Shown here: in pieces, positions 8,149 to 15,654 of the stretch
Position numbering within the stretch: the first letter of the stretch is position 1
Layout: each line of letters begins with the position of its first letter
Assembly: GCF_005484985.1 (NCBI RefSeq)
Contig: NZ_CP027942.1
Coordinates: forward strand, 2,790,001-2,854,000
Source of the DNA: Agrococcus sp. SGAir0287
GTDB lineage: Bacteria > Actinomycetota > Actinomycetes > Actinomycetales > Microbacteriaceae
Length of the DNA: 64,000 nt
Direction: 5' to 3'
Notes under the pieces: model-generated
Seen by the model: only the letters and a program-made list of their open reading frames with translations
Told to the model about the DNA's origin: nothing
The model's database searches: none
Position numbers and translations under genes: made by a program

Positions 8149-8781
8149 CTACGAGCCGGCGCCCATCGCCGACCCGCGCTCGTCGCCGTCGAAGCCGCGC
8201 CGCTCGCCTCGACGGAGGTCGGACATGTAGCGACTCATGGAGGCGCCGGCCGCTCCGACAGCGCCGGGAGCCGGCGCGTAGGTCATGGAGGCATCCCGCG
8301 CGAAGCCGAGGCGCGCACCCGTGAGGACCGCGTCCTGGTTCGCGCCGAGGAAGACGAAGTCCCAGCCGAACTCGGTGCGCTGACGCTCGACAGTCGCCTT
8401 CACGGACTCGGCCGTCCACTCCTGGCTCGCGTTCTCGAGCCCGTCGGTCACGACGATGACCTGCACGGTGGACGGGCGCGCATGCTCGGGCATGGCGGCG
8501 AGCCGAGCTCCGAACTGCTGCACGGCGACGCCGATCGCGTCGTAGAGCGCCGTGGCACCGCGCGGCTCGAGCTCGATGCGCACGACCTCGGGATCGCCGA
8601 GCACGACCGCGTGCTCGATGCGGTCGTCGAACGTGACGACGTCGACCGTGAGCAGACCGGGTTCCTTCCGCTGCTCGGCGATCATCACCTCGAGCGCCTG
8701 CACCATCTCGTCGCGGATCGTCGACATCGAGCCGCTGCGGTCGATGACGAGGAGCATCGCCGTGTAACTGGGATCGGTCAT
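8149..8781 (-). CDS. VWA (von Willebrand factor A) domain protein
   Basis: 210 residues, cytosolic VWA domain. An intact MIDAS metal site is visible: DRSGSMS with Asp14, Ser16 and Ser18, a Thr in RGATALYDAIG, and VTDGLENAS supplying the last Asp. The C-terminal 50 residues (FLGANQDAVLTGARLGFARD, then a flexible Ala/Gly/Arg tail) are typical of bacterial VWA proteins resembling the TerY and stress-associated kind. VWA proteins bind partners metal-dependently and often act as scaffolds beside ATPases or nucleases. First gene of the three-gene operon running down to 4659, with a strong GAGGAAGG site before ATG 8781. No MoxR ATPase lies nearby, so its partner is presumably the nuclease or the SIR2 fusion. 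Confidence 0.88.
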   Translation of the reverse strand: MTDPSYTAMLLVIDRSGSMSTIRDEMVQALEVMIAEQRKEPGLLTVDVVTFDDRIEHAVVLGDPEVVRIELEPRGATALYDAIGVAVQQFGARLAAMPEHARPSTVQVIVVTDGLENASQEWTAESVKATVERQRTEFGWDFVFLGANQDAVLTGARLGFARDASMTYAPAPGAVGAAGASMSRYMSDLRRGERRGFDGDERGSAMGAGS

Positions 8782-8891
8782 GCCGGCCTTCCTCTTCGTG
8801 AACGATCCTCAGTGTGCTGTGCACCACCGACACGAACTGACCTGTGGACAACTCCACGGTCGTCGCGGAGGCTGCTCGTATGGTCTCGGGC

Positions 8892-9455
8892 ATGGATCGG
8901 CGGACGCGGTGGATGCGGTGGGGTGCCGTCGGCGCTGCCGCGGTGGTGGCGCTGGCCGGATGCGGGGGCGGGGATGAGCCGGAGCCTTCCGCCTCCCCGG
9001 CTCAGACAGACCCCGAACCGACGCTGTCGAACGATGAGTTCGCGACGAACGCGGCTGACACAGCGATCGAGTTCGTCGCATTGACGGATCGCGCTTTTGC
9101 TGACTTGGAAGTGCCTCCCGAACTCTACGAACTCACGACTGATGAGATCGCGGCGAACATCGCGGCCGATGTTGACGAGTACCTGCAGCAGGGATATCGA
9201 CTCGAGGGCAGTTCGGCTCTCATCAACATCACACCACTCTCCGTCCAGCCGTCCGCGGAGGACAGCGCTGTCGTTTCACTGGAAGCTTGTCTCGACACAA
9301 GCGGGAGTCAGGTCGTCGATGGCTCAGGTCAGCCGATCTCGGGCGGCGGTTCGGAGCGCCGACCAGTGACGTTCGAGGTGCGGTGGCAAAACGACATGGG
9401 CCGAGTGGTTGCCACCGCATTCCCCGGCACGAGCGGTGATCCAGAATGCGTGTAG
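8892..9455 (+). CDS. Putative lipoprotein of unknown function
   Basis: 187 residues. MDRRTRWMRWGAVGAAAVV then ALAGC is a lipoprotein signal peptide with the lipobox Cys at residue 24, followed by a short Gly/Pro/Glu/Ser linker. The mature part (about 150 residues) is an acidic alpha/beta domain with FATNAADTAIEFVALTDRAF and two Cys residues near the C-terminus (EACLD, DPECV) that may form a disulfide. I chose ATG 8892 rather than the upstream in-frame start at 8844, because it places the signal peptide directly at the N-terminus. The stop overlaps the next gene by ten bases, so the pair is an operon. Similar lipoprotein plus PKD-protein pairs occur in related actinobacteria; the role is unknown. 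Confidence 0.82.
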   Translation: MDRRTRWMRWGAVGAAAVVALAGCGGGDEPEPSASPAQTDPEPTLSNDEFATNAADTAIEFVALTDRAFADLEVPPELYELTTDEIAANIAADVDEYLQQGYRLEGSSALINITPLSVQPSAEDSAVVSLEACLDTSGSQVVDGSGQPISGGGSERRPVTFEVRWQNDMGRVVATAFPGTSGDPECV

Positions 9456-10198
9456 TTCCACTTGCCCTTCTACTCGCAATGACCCCACTTGCCGCCGTTG
9501 GCACTTCACAATCCGGCTGCTCTCAAGGCGCTGGATGGGGAAGTCAAAACCTTGAGATCGCAGGTTCGTGCTCGGGCGGTTCACCAGCAGTCGACATCGA
9601 GGCTGTCGCCGCTCCAAACACACCAACCGACCCATCGCTGCGCGCCCTCACCCCCCGCGAGCTCCGCTGCAACCTCGGCAGCGACGAGCTCTGCAACCCA
9701 GCCGAGGGCGCCGCTCCGATCACCATCGCCGACCTCGCGTCCTTCAGGCCAGCCGTCGGCGAGCTCGTCGTGCAACCCGAGAACTGGGGCGTGCTCGGCA
9801 TCCCGACGAACTTCGTCGCGACTGCGACCGACCACGTGCAGCAGGGCACGCTGCTCGGGCAGCCTGTCGAGGTGCGGTGGCGGCCCGTCGCGTTCACCTT
9901 CGACTACGGGGACGGGACCGTCGTGACCACCGACGATGCTGGCGCGCTCTGGCAGGCGAGCGACGACGACTGGACGTCGACCGCGACGAGCCACGAGTAC
10001 CAGACGCGCGGCGACTACACCGCGACCGTGACGATCACCTTCGAGGCGGACCTCGCCACCGATGGCGCATGGGCGACCGTGCCGGGCACGCTCGAGCTCG
10101 CCGCACCTGCTGAGGCGGTGCAGGTCTTCGAGGTGCAGACGGTGCTCACGCGAGGTGACTGCATCGCGTATCCGAACGATCCGGGGTGCTCGCCGTAG
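9446..10198 (+). CDS. Secreted protein with PKD-like region
   Basis: 250 residues. A short hydrophobic N-terminus (MRVVPLALLLAMTPLAAVG) looks like a signal peptide. The C-terminal half has a PKD-like beta domain: VRWRPVAFTFDYGDGTVVTTDD around residues 138-165, then SHEYQTRGDYTATVTITFEAD, the YGDG and H-Y-aGxYtv signatures of PKD/polycystic-kidney repeats. Six or more cysteines (RCNLGSDELC, GDCIAYPNDPGC) suggest disulfides in an extracellular protein. The ATG overlaps the previous lipoprotein gene by ten bases and is probably translated by coupling. Extracellular structural or binding role inferred; no enzymatic motif. Confidence 0.82.
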   Translation: MRVVPLALLLAMTPLAAVGTSQSGCSQGAGWGSQNLEIAGSCSGGSPAVDIEAVAAPNTPTDPSLRALTPRELRCNLGSDELCNPAEGAAPITIADLASFRPAVGELVVQPENWGVLGIPTNFVATATDHVQQGTLLGQPVEVRWRPVAFTFDYGDGTVVTTDDAGALWQASDDDWTSTATSHEYQTRGDYTATVTITFEADLATDGAWATVPGTLELAAPAEAVQVFEVQTVLTRGDCIAYPNDPGCSP

Positions 10199-10210
10199 CG
10201 ATCGTTGGTG

Positions 10211-10486
10211 GGCTCCTTCGAGGCTCGCTTCGCTCGCACCTCAAGGAGCGGGACTTGGAGACGCTCGCACTTCAAGGCGTGCGGGAACGGGACTGAGAGA
10301 CGAGCACTGGCGGGCTCCTTTCGAGGCTCGCTTCGCTCGCACCTCAAGGAGCGGGATTGGGGTGCGTTGGTGGGATCCTTTCGAGGCTCGCTTCGCTCGC
10401 ACCTCAAGGAGCGGTCATGGGGAGGGCTTCGGTCGCACCTCGAAGAGCGGTTACGAGGTCGCTTCGCTCGCACCTCAAGGAGCGGA
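10211..10486 (+). repeat. Cluster of extragenic direct repeats (about six copies)
   Basis: Downstream of the PKD-protein gene a unit with core CTCGCTTCGCTCGCACCTC followed by AAGGAGCGG recurs at about 10220, 10323, 10383 and 10455 (good copies) and at 10260 and 10428 (decayed copies), 60-70 bases apart with different spacers. The flanks CTCCTTTCGAGG and CCTCAAGGAG are inverted, so each good copy can fold. No gene is credible in this 393-bp region. Confidence 0.85.
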
Positions 10487-10591
10487 CACAGCGGGTCGCC
10501 AGGCGCCCTCGGCGCGCGAAGGGCGAGGCCGAAGCCGAGATCCGCGGCGGATCCTCAGGCACGCGGACCCGGGCTCGCCTACCATCCGGAC

Positions 10592-11689
10592 ATGGCGTCG
10601 CACGCGTACGAGTTCCTCGAGGAGCCGTTCGTGGGCGCGTTCGAGCCGCCGGCTCCGGTCAACGTCTTCACGCTCACCGGCACGGCGCGGGTCGAACCGG
10701 TCGCATCCACCGTGCTCGCCTTCCTGCTCGACCCGAACGAGCGCCACCGATTCGGCACGACGTTCGTCGACGCGCTCGTGACCCTGCTCGACGGTGCCGC
10801 CACCGAGCGCGGGCCGTTCGACGCCGGCCGCTGCGCGGGCTCGAGCGAGTGGTCCGTGACGACCGAGACCCGCGCCGGGGTCGGCGACCGCGTCGACGTG
10901 CTGCTCGAGAACGAGCACCTCGACGTCGCCATCGTCGTCACGACCGGTGCCGAGCCGGGCAGCGACGAGCGCGGCAGGCAGCTCGCACGCATCCGCGACG
11001 TCCGCGCCACGGTCGTCGAGGCGACGATCGCCCGGGCACGCACGCGACCCGACCTCGCGACGGACGCTACGCACCGCATCCACTCGCTCGCCTACGACGA
11101 CCTCTTCGACGCTGCCGACGCCGCGCTCTACGACGTCGGCCCCGTCGCCGAGCAGCGCAGCCTCGAGCTGTACGCGCAGTTCCGCGAGTCCATGAGCGAG
11201 AGGATCGCGAGGATGACGATCGAGCACGAGCAGCGACGGCTCGACGAGCTGTGGTCGGCGATCGGCCAGCGGCAGGATCAGGTGCTCGACTTCTTCACCG
11301 CGCTCGACGCGGCGAACGCCGTGCTCGTCGCGAGAGCCACACGCCTGCGACGGGCGATCGACGAGCGGCTGCACGCCGCCGGTGCTCCACATTCGTCCTC
11401 GATCGTCAATGCGGGTGACCACGCCTGGGGACGCAGCCGCGGCGAGCGCGCCCTCGTCTACCTCGGGTTCGCGCCGAGCACGGGTGGTGCGATCGAGCTG
11501 CTCGTCGGCTGGCTGCCGCGCACCGGCACCTTCGGGTACGCCGTGCACGCGCATCGCGAGCGCGAGCGCCCGCCGCGCACGTGGGACCACATCCCCCTCG
11601 GCCTTCCCTTCGACGCCGATGAGGATGCGGTCGCCGACCGCTTCGCCCACCTCGCGCTGCGCTGGGCGGCGGGCGAGCGCCCCGACTGA
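10592..11689 (+). CDS. PD-(D/E)XK-like protein with degenerate active site
   Basis: 365 residues. The N-terminal 130 residues follow the PD-(D/E)XK family 4 layout: VASTVLAFLLDPNERHRFG (start about 37), then GDRVDVLLE with Asp102 and LDVAIVV. At the place where active members read ENK this protein reads VTTGAE, so the catalytic Glu and Lys are absent. The middle (about 155-260) is charged and helical (IEHEQRRLDELWSAIGQRQDQVLDF) and the C-terminus has HAWGRSRGERALVYLGFAP. The ATG at 10592 was chosen after the repeat cluster; the frame runs further upstream but through repeats. Probably a non-catalytic binding or antagonist protein, or a decaying nuclease. It lies 1.8 kb from the VWA-nuclease-SIR2 operon. 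Confidence 0.78.
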   Translation: MASHAYEFLEEPFVGAFEPPAPVNVFTLTGTARVEPVASTVLAFLLDPNERHRFGTTFVDALVTLLDGAATERGPFDAGRCAGSSEWSVTTETRAGVGDRVDVLLENEHLDVAIVVTTGAEPGSDERGRQLARIRDVRATVVEATIARARTRPDLATDATHRIHSLAYDDLFDAADAALYDVGPVAEQRSLELYAQFRESMSERIARMTIEHEQRRLDELWSAIGQRQDQVLDFFTALDAANAVLVARATRLRRAIDERLHAAGAPHSSSIVNAGDHAWGRSRGERALVYLGFAPSTGGAIELLVGWLPRTGTFGYAVHAHRERERPPRTWDHIPLGLPFDADEDAVADRFAHLALRWAAGERPD

Positions 11690-11708
11690 CACCGCCGATC
11701 GATCCGGA

Positions 11709-12548
11709 TCAGTCCGCGGGCACGATCCCCGGCTCGTCGCCGCATCCGGTCAGCACCGCCTCGGCGGTCGCATGCGACGCCGCCGTCATCGACAGGCCGT
11801 AGCGTGCCACGCCCTCGACGATCGTGATGACGAAGCCGCAGCGCGCATCGGCCTCCGGCGGCAGCCACTCCGCGAGATCCGAGTCGCTGCGCGACTGGTT
11901 GATGCCGCCCTCGACCGCGAGCAGCAGCGACGTGTCGTTCGCGAACTGCACGCGCTGCTCTGGGCTCCACGCCCACGCACCGCTGCGCCAGGCGAGCGCG
12001 AGCGGCACGAGATGGTCGATCTGCACCGCCTGCGACGTCTGCTCGCCGTGCTGGAACGGCACGAGGACGCCGGTGTACGGGTCGTCGAGCACGCCGGTCT
12101 GCACACGGCACGAACCGTCGGCGAACATGACGATCTGGTCGAGGTCGCGCATGAGCACGTCCTGCCGCTGGCTGCAGCCGTTGCCGTCGACGTCGATCCA
12201 CGCGTCGCCGAACTCGGCACGTCGATAGTCGGGCACCCAGGCGGAGGCGTCGGTGACCGGGATGGTCGCCAGTGCCTGCAGCGCACCCTCAGCGGCCGTC
12301 GGCGGCGCAGGAGGCGGCGCCGCCTCGACGGGCGCGCTCGGTGACGGCGTCGATGCCGGCTCCGACGGCGTGACGCTCGGCGACGAGCTCGGAGACCCAG
12401 ACGCGACCGGCTCCGCGGCGGGCGACGACGAGGGCTGCCCCGCTCCGAGCATCCGCGGGAGGACGAGGGATCCGACCAGCGCCACCACCGAGAGCAGCAG
12501 GGCGACGATCGAGAGCAGCCCGAATCCCGAGCGGAGGAAGCCGCTCAC
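11709..12548 (-). CDS. Membrane-anchored DUF1524 (HNH-type) nuclease-like protein
   Basis: About 279 residues. A single membrane segment near residues 9-31 (LLSIVALLLSVVALVGSLVL) is followed by a Ser/Pro/Ala-rich linker and then a secreted-type DUF1524 domain: VQIDHLVPLALAWRSGAW (175-192) contains the catalytic Asp-His, QFANDTSLLLAVEGGINQSRSD carries the conserved Asn residues, then EWLPP. Such domains are HNH/His-Me-finger nucleases, often extracellular. I chose the GTG at 12548, 22 bases after the stop of the excalibur gene; an upstream ATG would overlap that gene and there is no clear ribosome site, so the start is uncertain. With the excalibur gene it forms an envelope-directed pair. Confidence 0.8.
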   Translation of the reverse strand: MSGFLRSGFGLLSIVALLLSVVALVGSLVLPRMLGAGQPSSSPAAEPVASGSPSSSPSVTPSEPASTPSPSAPVEAAPPPAPPTAAEGALQALATIPVTDASAWVPDYRRAEFGDAWIDVDGNGCSQRQDVLMRDLDQIVMFADGSCRVQTGVLDDPYTGVLVPFQHGEQTSQAVQIDHLVPLALAWRSGAWAWSPEQRVQFANDTSLLLAVEGGINQSRSDSDLAEWLPPEADARCGFVITIVEGVARYGLSMTAASHATAEAVLTGCGDEPGIVPAD

Positions 12549-12570
12549 GTCGTGGCCGTCGAAGCGCGCG

Positions 12571-13437
12571 TCACGACTCGCAGCCGACGCCGTCGCCGTC
12601 GCGATCGAGATGAGGCCCGTAGCCCGGCTGCCCCGCGTAGACCGGCGCAGCACCAGCCTGCCGAGCGGCCGTGCAGTTCTGGTAGTAGACGTTCGACGGC
12701 GCGACTGGTGCAGCAGGCGCGGCGGCCTGCGGCACGGCGGCGACCGGAGCGGGCGCGGGTGCGGCAGCGGCCGCCTGCGCGGTCGCGAGCTCAGCCTGCA
12801 GGGATGCGATCGTCGCGTCTCGCTCGGCGACGGTCGACTGCGCGGCAGCGAGGTCCGTCTGCGCGGTCGCGAGCTCGGCCTCGACCGACGTCAGCGTCGA
12901 CGCGAGCTCGTCGACCTCGTCCTCGGCAGCGAGGACGTCCTCGGCCTGCTCGTCGACCAGCAGCTGCAGCTCGTCGGACTCGGCGATCGCACCGGCGAGC
13001 TCCGTCGTCGTGGTCGCCAGCTCGCTCTGCAGGCTCTGCACCTCCCCGGCCTGGCCGAGCCCTCCGGCGCACGAGCCGAGCGCGAAGAGGGTCAACGCCC
13101 CGGCGCCGATGAGGAGGACGCGCGGCCAGCGGCGCTTCGCGCGTCCGCCGCCATCGAACGGATGCCCTCCACCCGGCGCACCGGCGAAGGCCATGGGATT
13201 CGGCACGGCGCCAGGCGAGCGCTGCGGGATGGGTGCCGTCGGCACGGGCACGCCGCCGGGCATCGGCATCGCCGCCGTGGGATTCGGCACCGGCACTGTC
13301 GGTCCGGGGGCCGGCGCCATCGGGTTCGGCACCCGCTGCTCGCCGCGCGCCCACGGCAGCGACTGCGCACGCTGCTGCGCCCAGTCCTGCGCGGCCTCGG
13401 CCCTGTCGGGCATCCAACCCATCGCACGCTCGTCCAT
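12571..13437 (-). CDS. Excalibur-domain membrane protein with coiled coil
   Basis: 288 residues. N-terminal 100 residues are cytoplasmic, rich in Pro, Met and Gly with repeated VPNP and MP motifs; one membrane segment at about 107-124 (VLLIGAGALTLFALGSC); a long alanine/glutamate coiled coil at about 130-215; a Pro/Ala linker; and a C-terminal excalibur domain (about 247-288) with YYQNCTAARQAGAAPVY and the calcium-binding DRDGDGVGCES. Excalibur domains are extracellular Ca-binding modules commonly attached to secreted nucleases, consistent with the adjacent DUF1524 gene. ATG 13437 has a clear GGAGG site; the frame extends to 13635 but overlaps the divergent permease region. Confidence 0.9.
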   Translation of the reverse strand: MDERAMGWMPDRAEAAQDWAQQRAQSLPWARGEQRVPNPMAPAPGPTVPVPNPTAAMPMPGGVPVPTAPIPQRSPGAVPNPMAFAGAPGGGHPFDGGGRAKRRWPRVLLIGAGALTLFALGSCAGGLGQAGEVQSLQSELATTTTELAGAIAESDELQLLVDEQAEDVLAAEDEVDELASTLTSVEAELATAQTDLAAAQSTVAERDATIASLQAELATAQAAAAAPAPAPVAAVPQAAAPAAPVAPSNVYYQNCTAARQAGAAPVYAGQPGYGPHLDRDGDGVGCES

Positions 13438-13640
13438 GCGAACCTCCACAGCTCTCGGCTGCGTGAGGAGCAGCGTCGGCCGATCGTATCCCGGCACTGA
13501 GGATTCGTCATAGGCCAATGAATAACGATCGCGACACGCTCTCGCCAGCGACGCTCGAGGCGTCGCACGCATCCGCCGATCCCGCAACTGCGTGGACGAC
13601 CCAGCGCGCCACTCGCCGATCCGTGGCATGCTCACTCGCT

Positions 13641-15020
13641 ATGGCAGACGCACCTGCAGCACGCACCGTCGAACCCGACGAGACCGGCACGAAGCTGAAG
13701 CGCGGCATCACGACGCTGCTGCTGTTCTTCTTCATCGTCGGCGACACGCTCGGCGCCGGCATCTACACGCTCGTGGGCACGCTCGCGCAGGACGTCGGCG
13801 GAGCCCTCTGGGTGCCGCTGCTCCTCGCACTCGTGCTCGCGCTGCTCACCGCCGGCACCTACGCGGAGCTCATCACCAAGTACCCGCACGCCGGCGGCGC
13901 CGCGCGCTTCGCCGAGCGCGCCTTCAAGAAGCCGTTCGTGACCTTCCTCATCGGCTTCCTCATGCTGTCGTCCGGCATCACGACGTCGGCGGCCCTCGCC
14001 AACGCGTTCGCGGGCGACTACCTGCAGGCGCTCGTGCCGAACGCGCCGACCGTCGCGGTGACGCTGATCTTCATCGCGCTGCTGATCCTCATCAACATCC
14101 GCGGCGTCCGCGAGTCGCTCATCGCCAACGTCGGCGCGACGCTCATCGAGATGACCGGCCTCATCATCATCATCGTCATCGCCGCGCTCGTGATCTTCGG
14201 CGGCGGCGGCGACCCGGGCCGGCTCACGACGTTCGCGGATGGGGTGCCCCCGATCTCCGGCGCGTTCGCCGCGACGATCACCGCCTTCTTCTCGTTCCTC
14301 GGCTTCGAGGCCGCTGCGAACATGGCCGAGGAGGTCAAGGACCCGTCGCGCTCGTACCCGCGCGCGCTGTTCGGCGCCATCCTCACCGCCGCCGTCGTCT
14401 ACCTCGCGATCGCGATCGGCGCCGCCGTCGTCGTGCCCACCGACCAGCTCGCGACCTCCGAGGGTCCGCTGCTCGAGGTGATCACCGCATCCGGCTTCTC
14501 GTTCCCGTCGTGGCTGTTCGCGATCATCGCGCTCGTCGCGATCGGCAACGGCGCGCTGCTGTTCATGGTCATGGCCTCCCGCGCCACCTACGGCCTCGCC
14601 GAGGCGAAGCTGCTGCCGAAGGTCTTCGGCGCCGTGCTCTCGGGCCGCCGCACGCCGTGGGTCGCGATCCTCACCGTCGGCATCGTCACGATGGCGATGT
14701 CGTTCGTCGGCGACGTCGGCACCCTCGCCGACACGACGGTGCTGCTGCTCGTGCTCGTCTTCATCTCCGCGAACATCTCGGTGCTCGTGCTGAAGAAGGA
14801 CCAGGTGCAGCACAAGCACTTCTCGGTGCCGCGCATCGTGCCCGTGCTCGCGCTCATCGCATCCATCGGGCTGCTCACGCAGCAGTCGGGCACGACGTGG
14901 CTCATCGCGCTCGGCTACGTCGTCGTCGGCACGATCCTCTTCCTCATCGCCCGCATCGCCCGCAAGCGCGAGCACGAGCGCGGCACGGCCGAGCCGACCC
15001 GGGCCATCCCGCTCGAGTGA
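13641..15020 (+). CDS. APC family amino acid permease
   Basis: 459 residues, about 12 membrane segments. The family signature FFFIVGDTLGAGIYTLVG is at the first segment, followed by EFITKYP-like AELITKYPHAGGAARFAERAF, ITAFFSFLGFEAAANMAEEVKDPSRSYPRAL and ALVAIGNGALLFMVMASRATYGLA. These match the amino acid/polyamine/organocation superfamily, inner-membrane uptake of an amino acid or amine coupled to protons. Substrate not determinable. The ATG at 13641 gives a normal N-terminus; there is no obvious ribosome site, and the open frame upstream (to 13518) is unlike a permease. It stands alone, followed by the tandem repeat array. Confidence 0.9.
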   Translation: MADAPAARTVEPDETGTKLKRGITTLLLFFFIVGDTLGAGIYTLVGTLAQDVGGALWVPLLLALVLALLTAGTYAELITKYPHAGGAARFAERAFKKPFVTFLIGFLMLSSGITTSAALANAFAGDYLQALVPNAPTVAVTLIFIALLILINIRGVRESLIANVGATLIEMTGLIIIIVIAALVIFGGGGDPGRLTTFADGVPPISGAFAATITAFFSFLGFEAAANMAEEVKDPSRSYPRALFGAILTAAVVYLAIAIGAAVVVPTDQLATSEGPLLEVITASGFSFPSWLFAIIALVAIGNGALLFMVMASRATYGLAEAKLLPKVFGAVLSGRRTPWVAILTVGIVTMAMSFVGDVGTLADTTVLLLVLVFISANISVLVLKKDQVQHKHFSVPRIVPVLALIASIGLLTQQSGTTWLIALGYVVVGTILFLIARIARKREHERGTAEPTRAIPLE

Positions 15021-15159
15021 TCCCGCCCGCTCGCGTCGGCGATGACGCGAGCGGACGGATGGATGCGGGGCGGCCCTTCGGGCTCGCCCCGCATTCGTGT
15101 GTGGGCCTGGGTGCGGTCGGCGCCGCGTCCTGCTCCCGGCCGCACGGTGGCCACGAAGG

Positions 15160-15470
15160 GCTGCCCTTCGTGGCCACTGGCCGCCCTTCGTGGCCACCGT
15201 CGAACCCTCCGTGGCCGATCGCGACCCTCCGTGGCCACCGTCGAACCCTGCATGGCCGATCGCGACCCTCCGTGGCCACCGTCGAACCCTCCGTGGCCGA
15301 TCGCGACCCTCCGTGGCCACCGTCGAACCCTGCATGGCCGATCGCGACCCTCCGTGGCCACCGTCGAACCCTGCATGGCCGATCGCGACCCTTCGTGGCC
15401 AGCGTCGAACCCTTTTTGGCCGATCGCGACCCTTCGTGGCCACCGTCGGACCGTTCGTGGCCAGTACGGG
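15160..15470 (+). repeat. 41-bp tandem repeat array, seven copies
   Basis: TGGCCACCGTCGAACCCT recurs at 15191, 15232, 15273, 15314, 15355, 15396 (one change) and 15437, an exact 41-base period. Each unit has a second half CGTGGCCGATCGCGACC, so it contains two related GTGGCC boxes. Alternate copies differ at CTCCGTGG versus CTGCATGG. 41 is not a multiple of three, so it is not a coding repeat, and there are no unique spacers. Confidence 0.95.
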
Positions 15471-15602
15471 GGATCGGAGCCGCGCCCGGACGCCGAGCAG
15501 GCGGGGCGGGTCGGGAGTATCGAGGGACGCCGCCGCGAGGCGGCCGCACCTCGGTTGGGCGCGAAGGACGGAGGCAGCCGCTCCTGGGTGGGGCGCAGAC
15601 GA

Positions 15603-15639
15603 CCGAGGCGGCCGCCCCGCACGGGAGCGGCCGCCTCGG
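15603..15639 (-). terminator. Rho-independent-type hairpin after the Fn3 surface protein gene
   Basis: CCGAGGCGGCCGC (15603-15615) and GCGGCCGCCTCGG (15627-15639) form a perfect 13-bp stem, with a loop that can pair further (CCCG/CGGG). It starts 15 bases beyond the stop of the minus-strand gene and also faces the end of the repeat array. No U-tract, as usual in actinobacteria. Confidence 0.8.
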
Positions 15640-15654
15640 CGCGGCGAGGTTCGG

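Noticed and set aside
8844..8891. Earlier start for the lipoprotein gene
   Set aside because: It would place 16 extra residues before the signal peptide; ATG 8892 gives a clean lipoprotein signal.
15160..15470. CRISPR array
   Set aside because: Units are directly adjacent with the same sequence throughout; no unique spacers, leader or cas genes.
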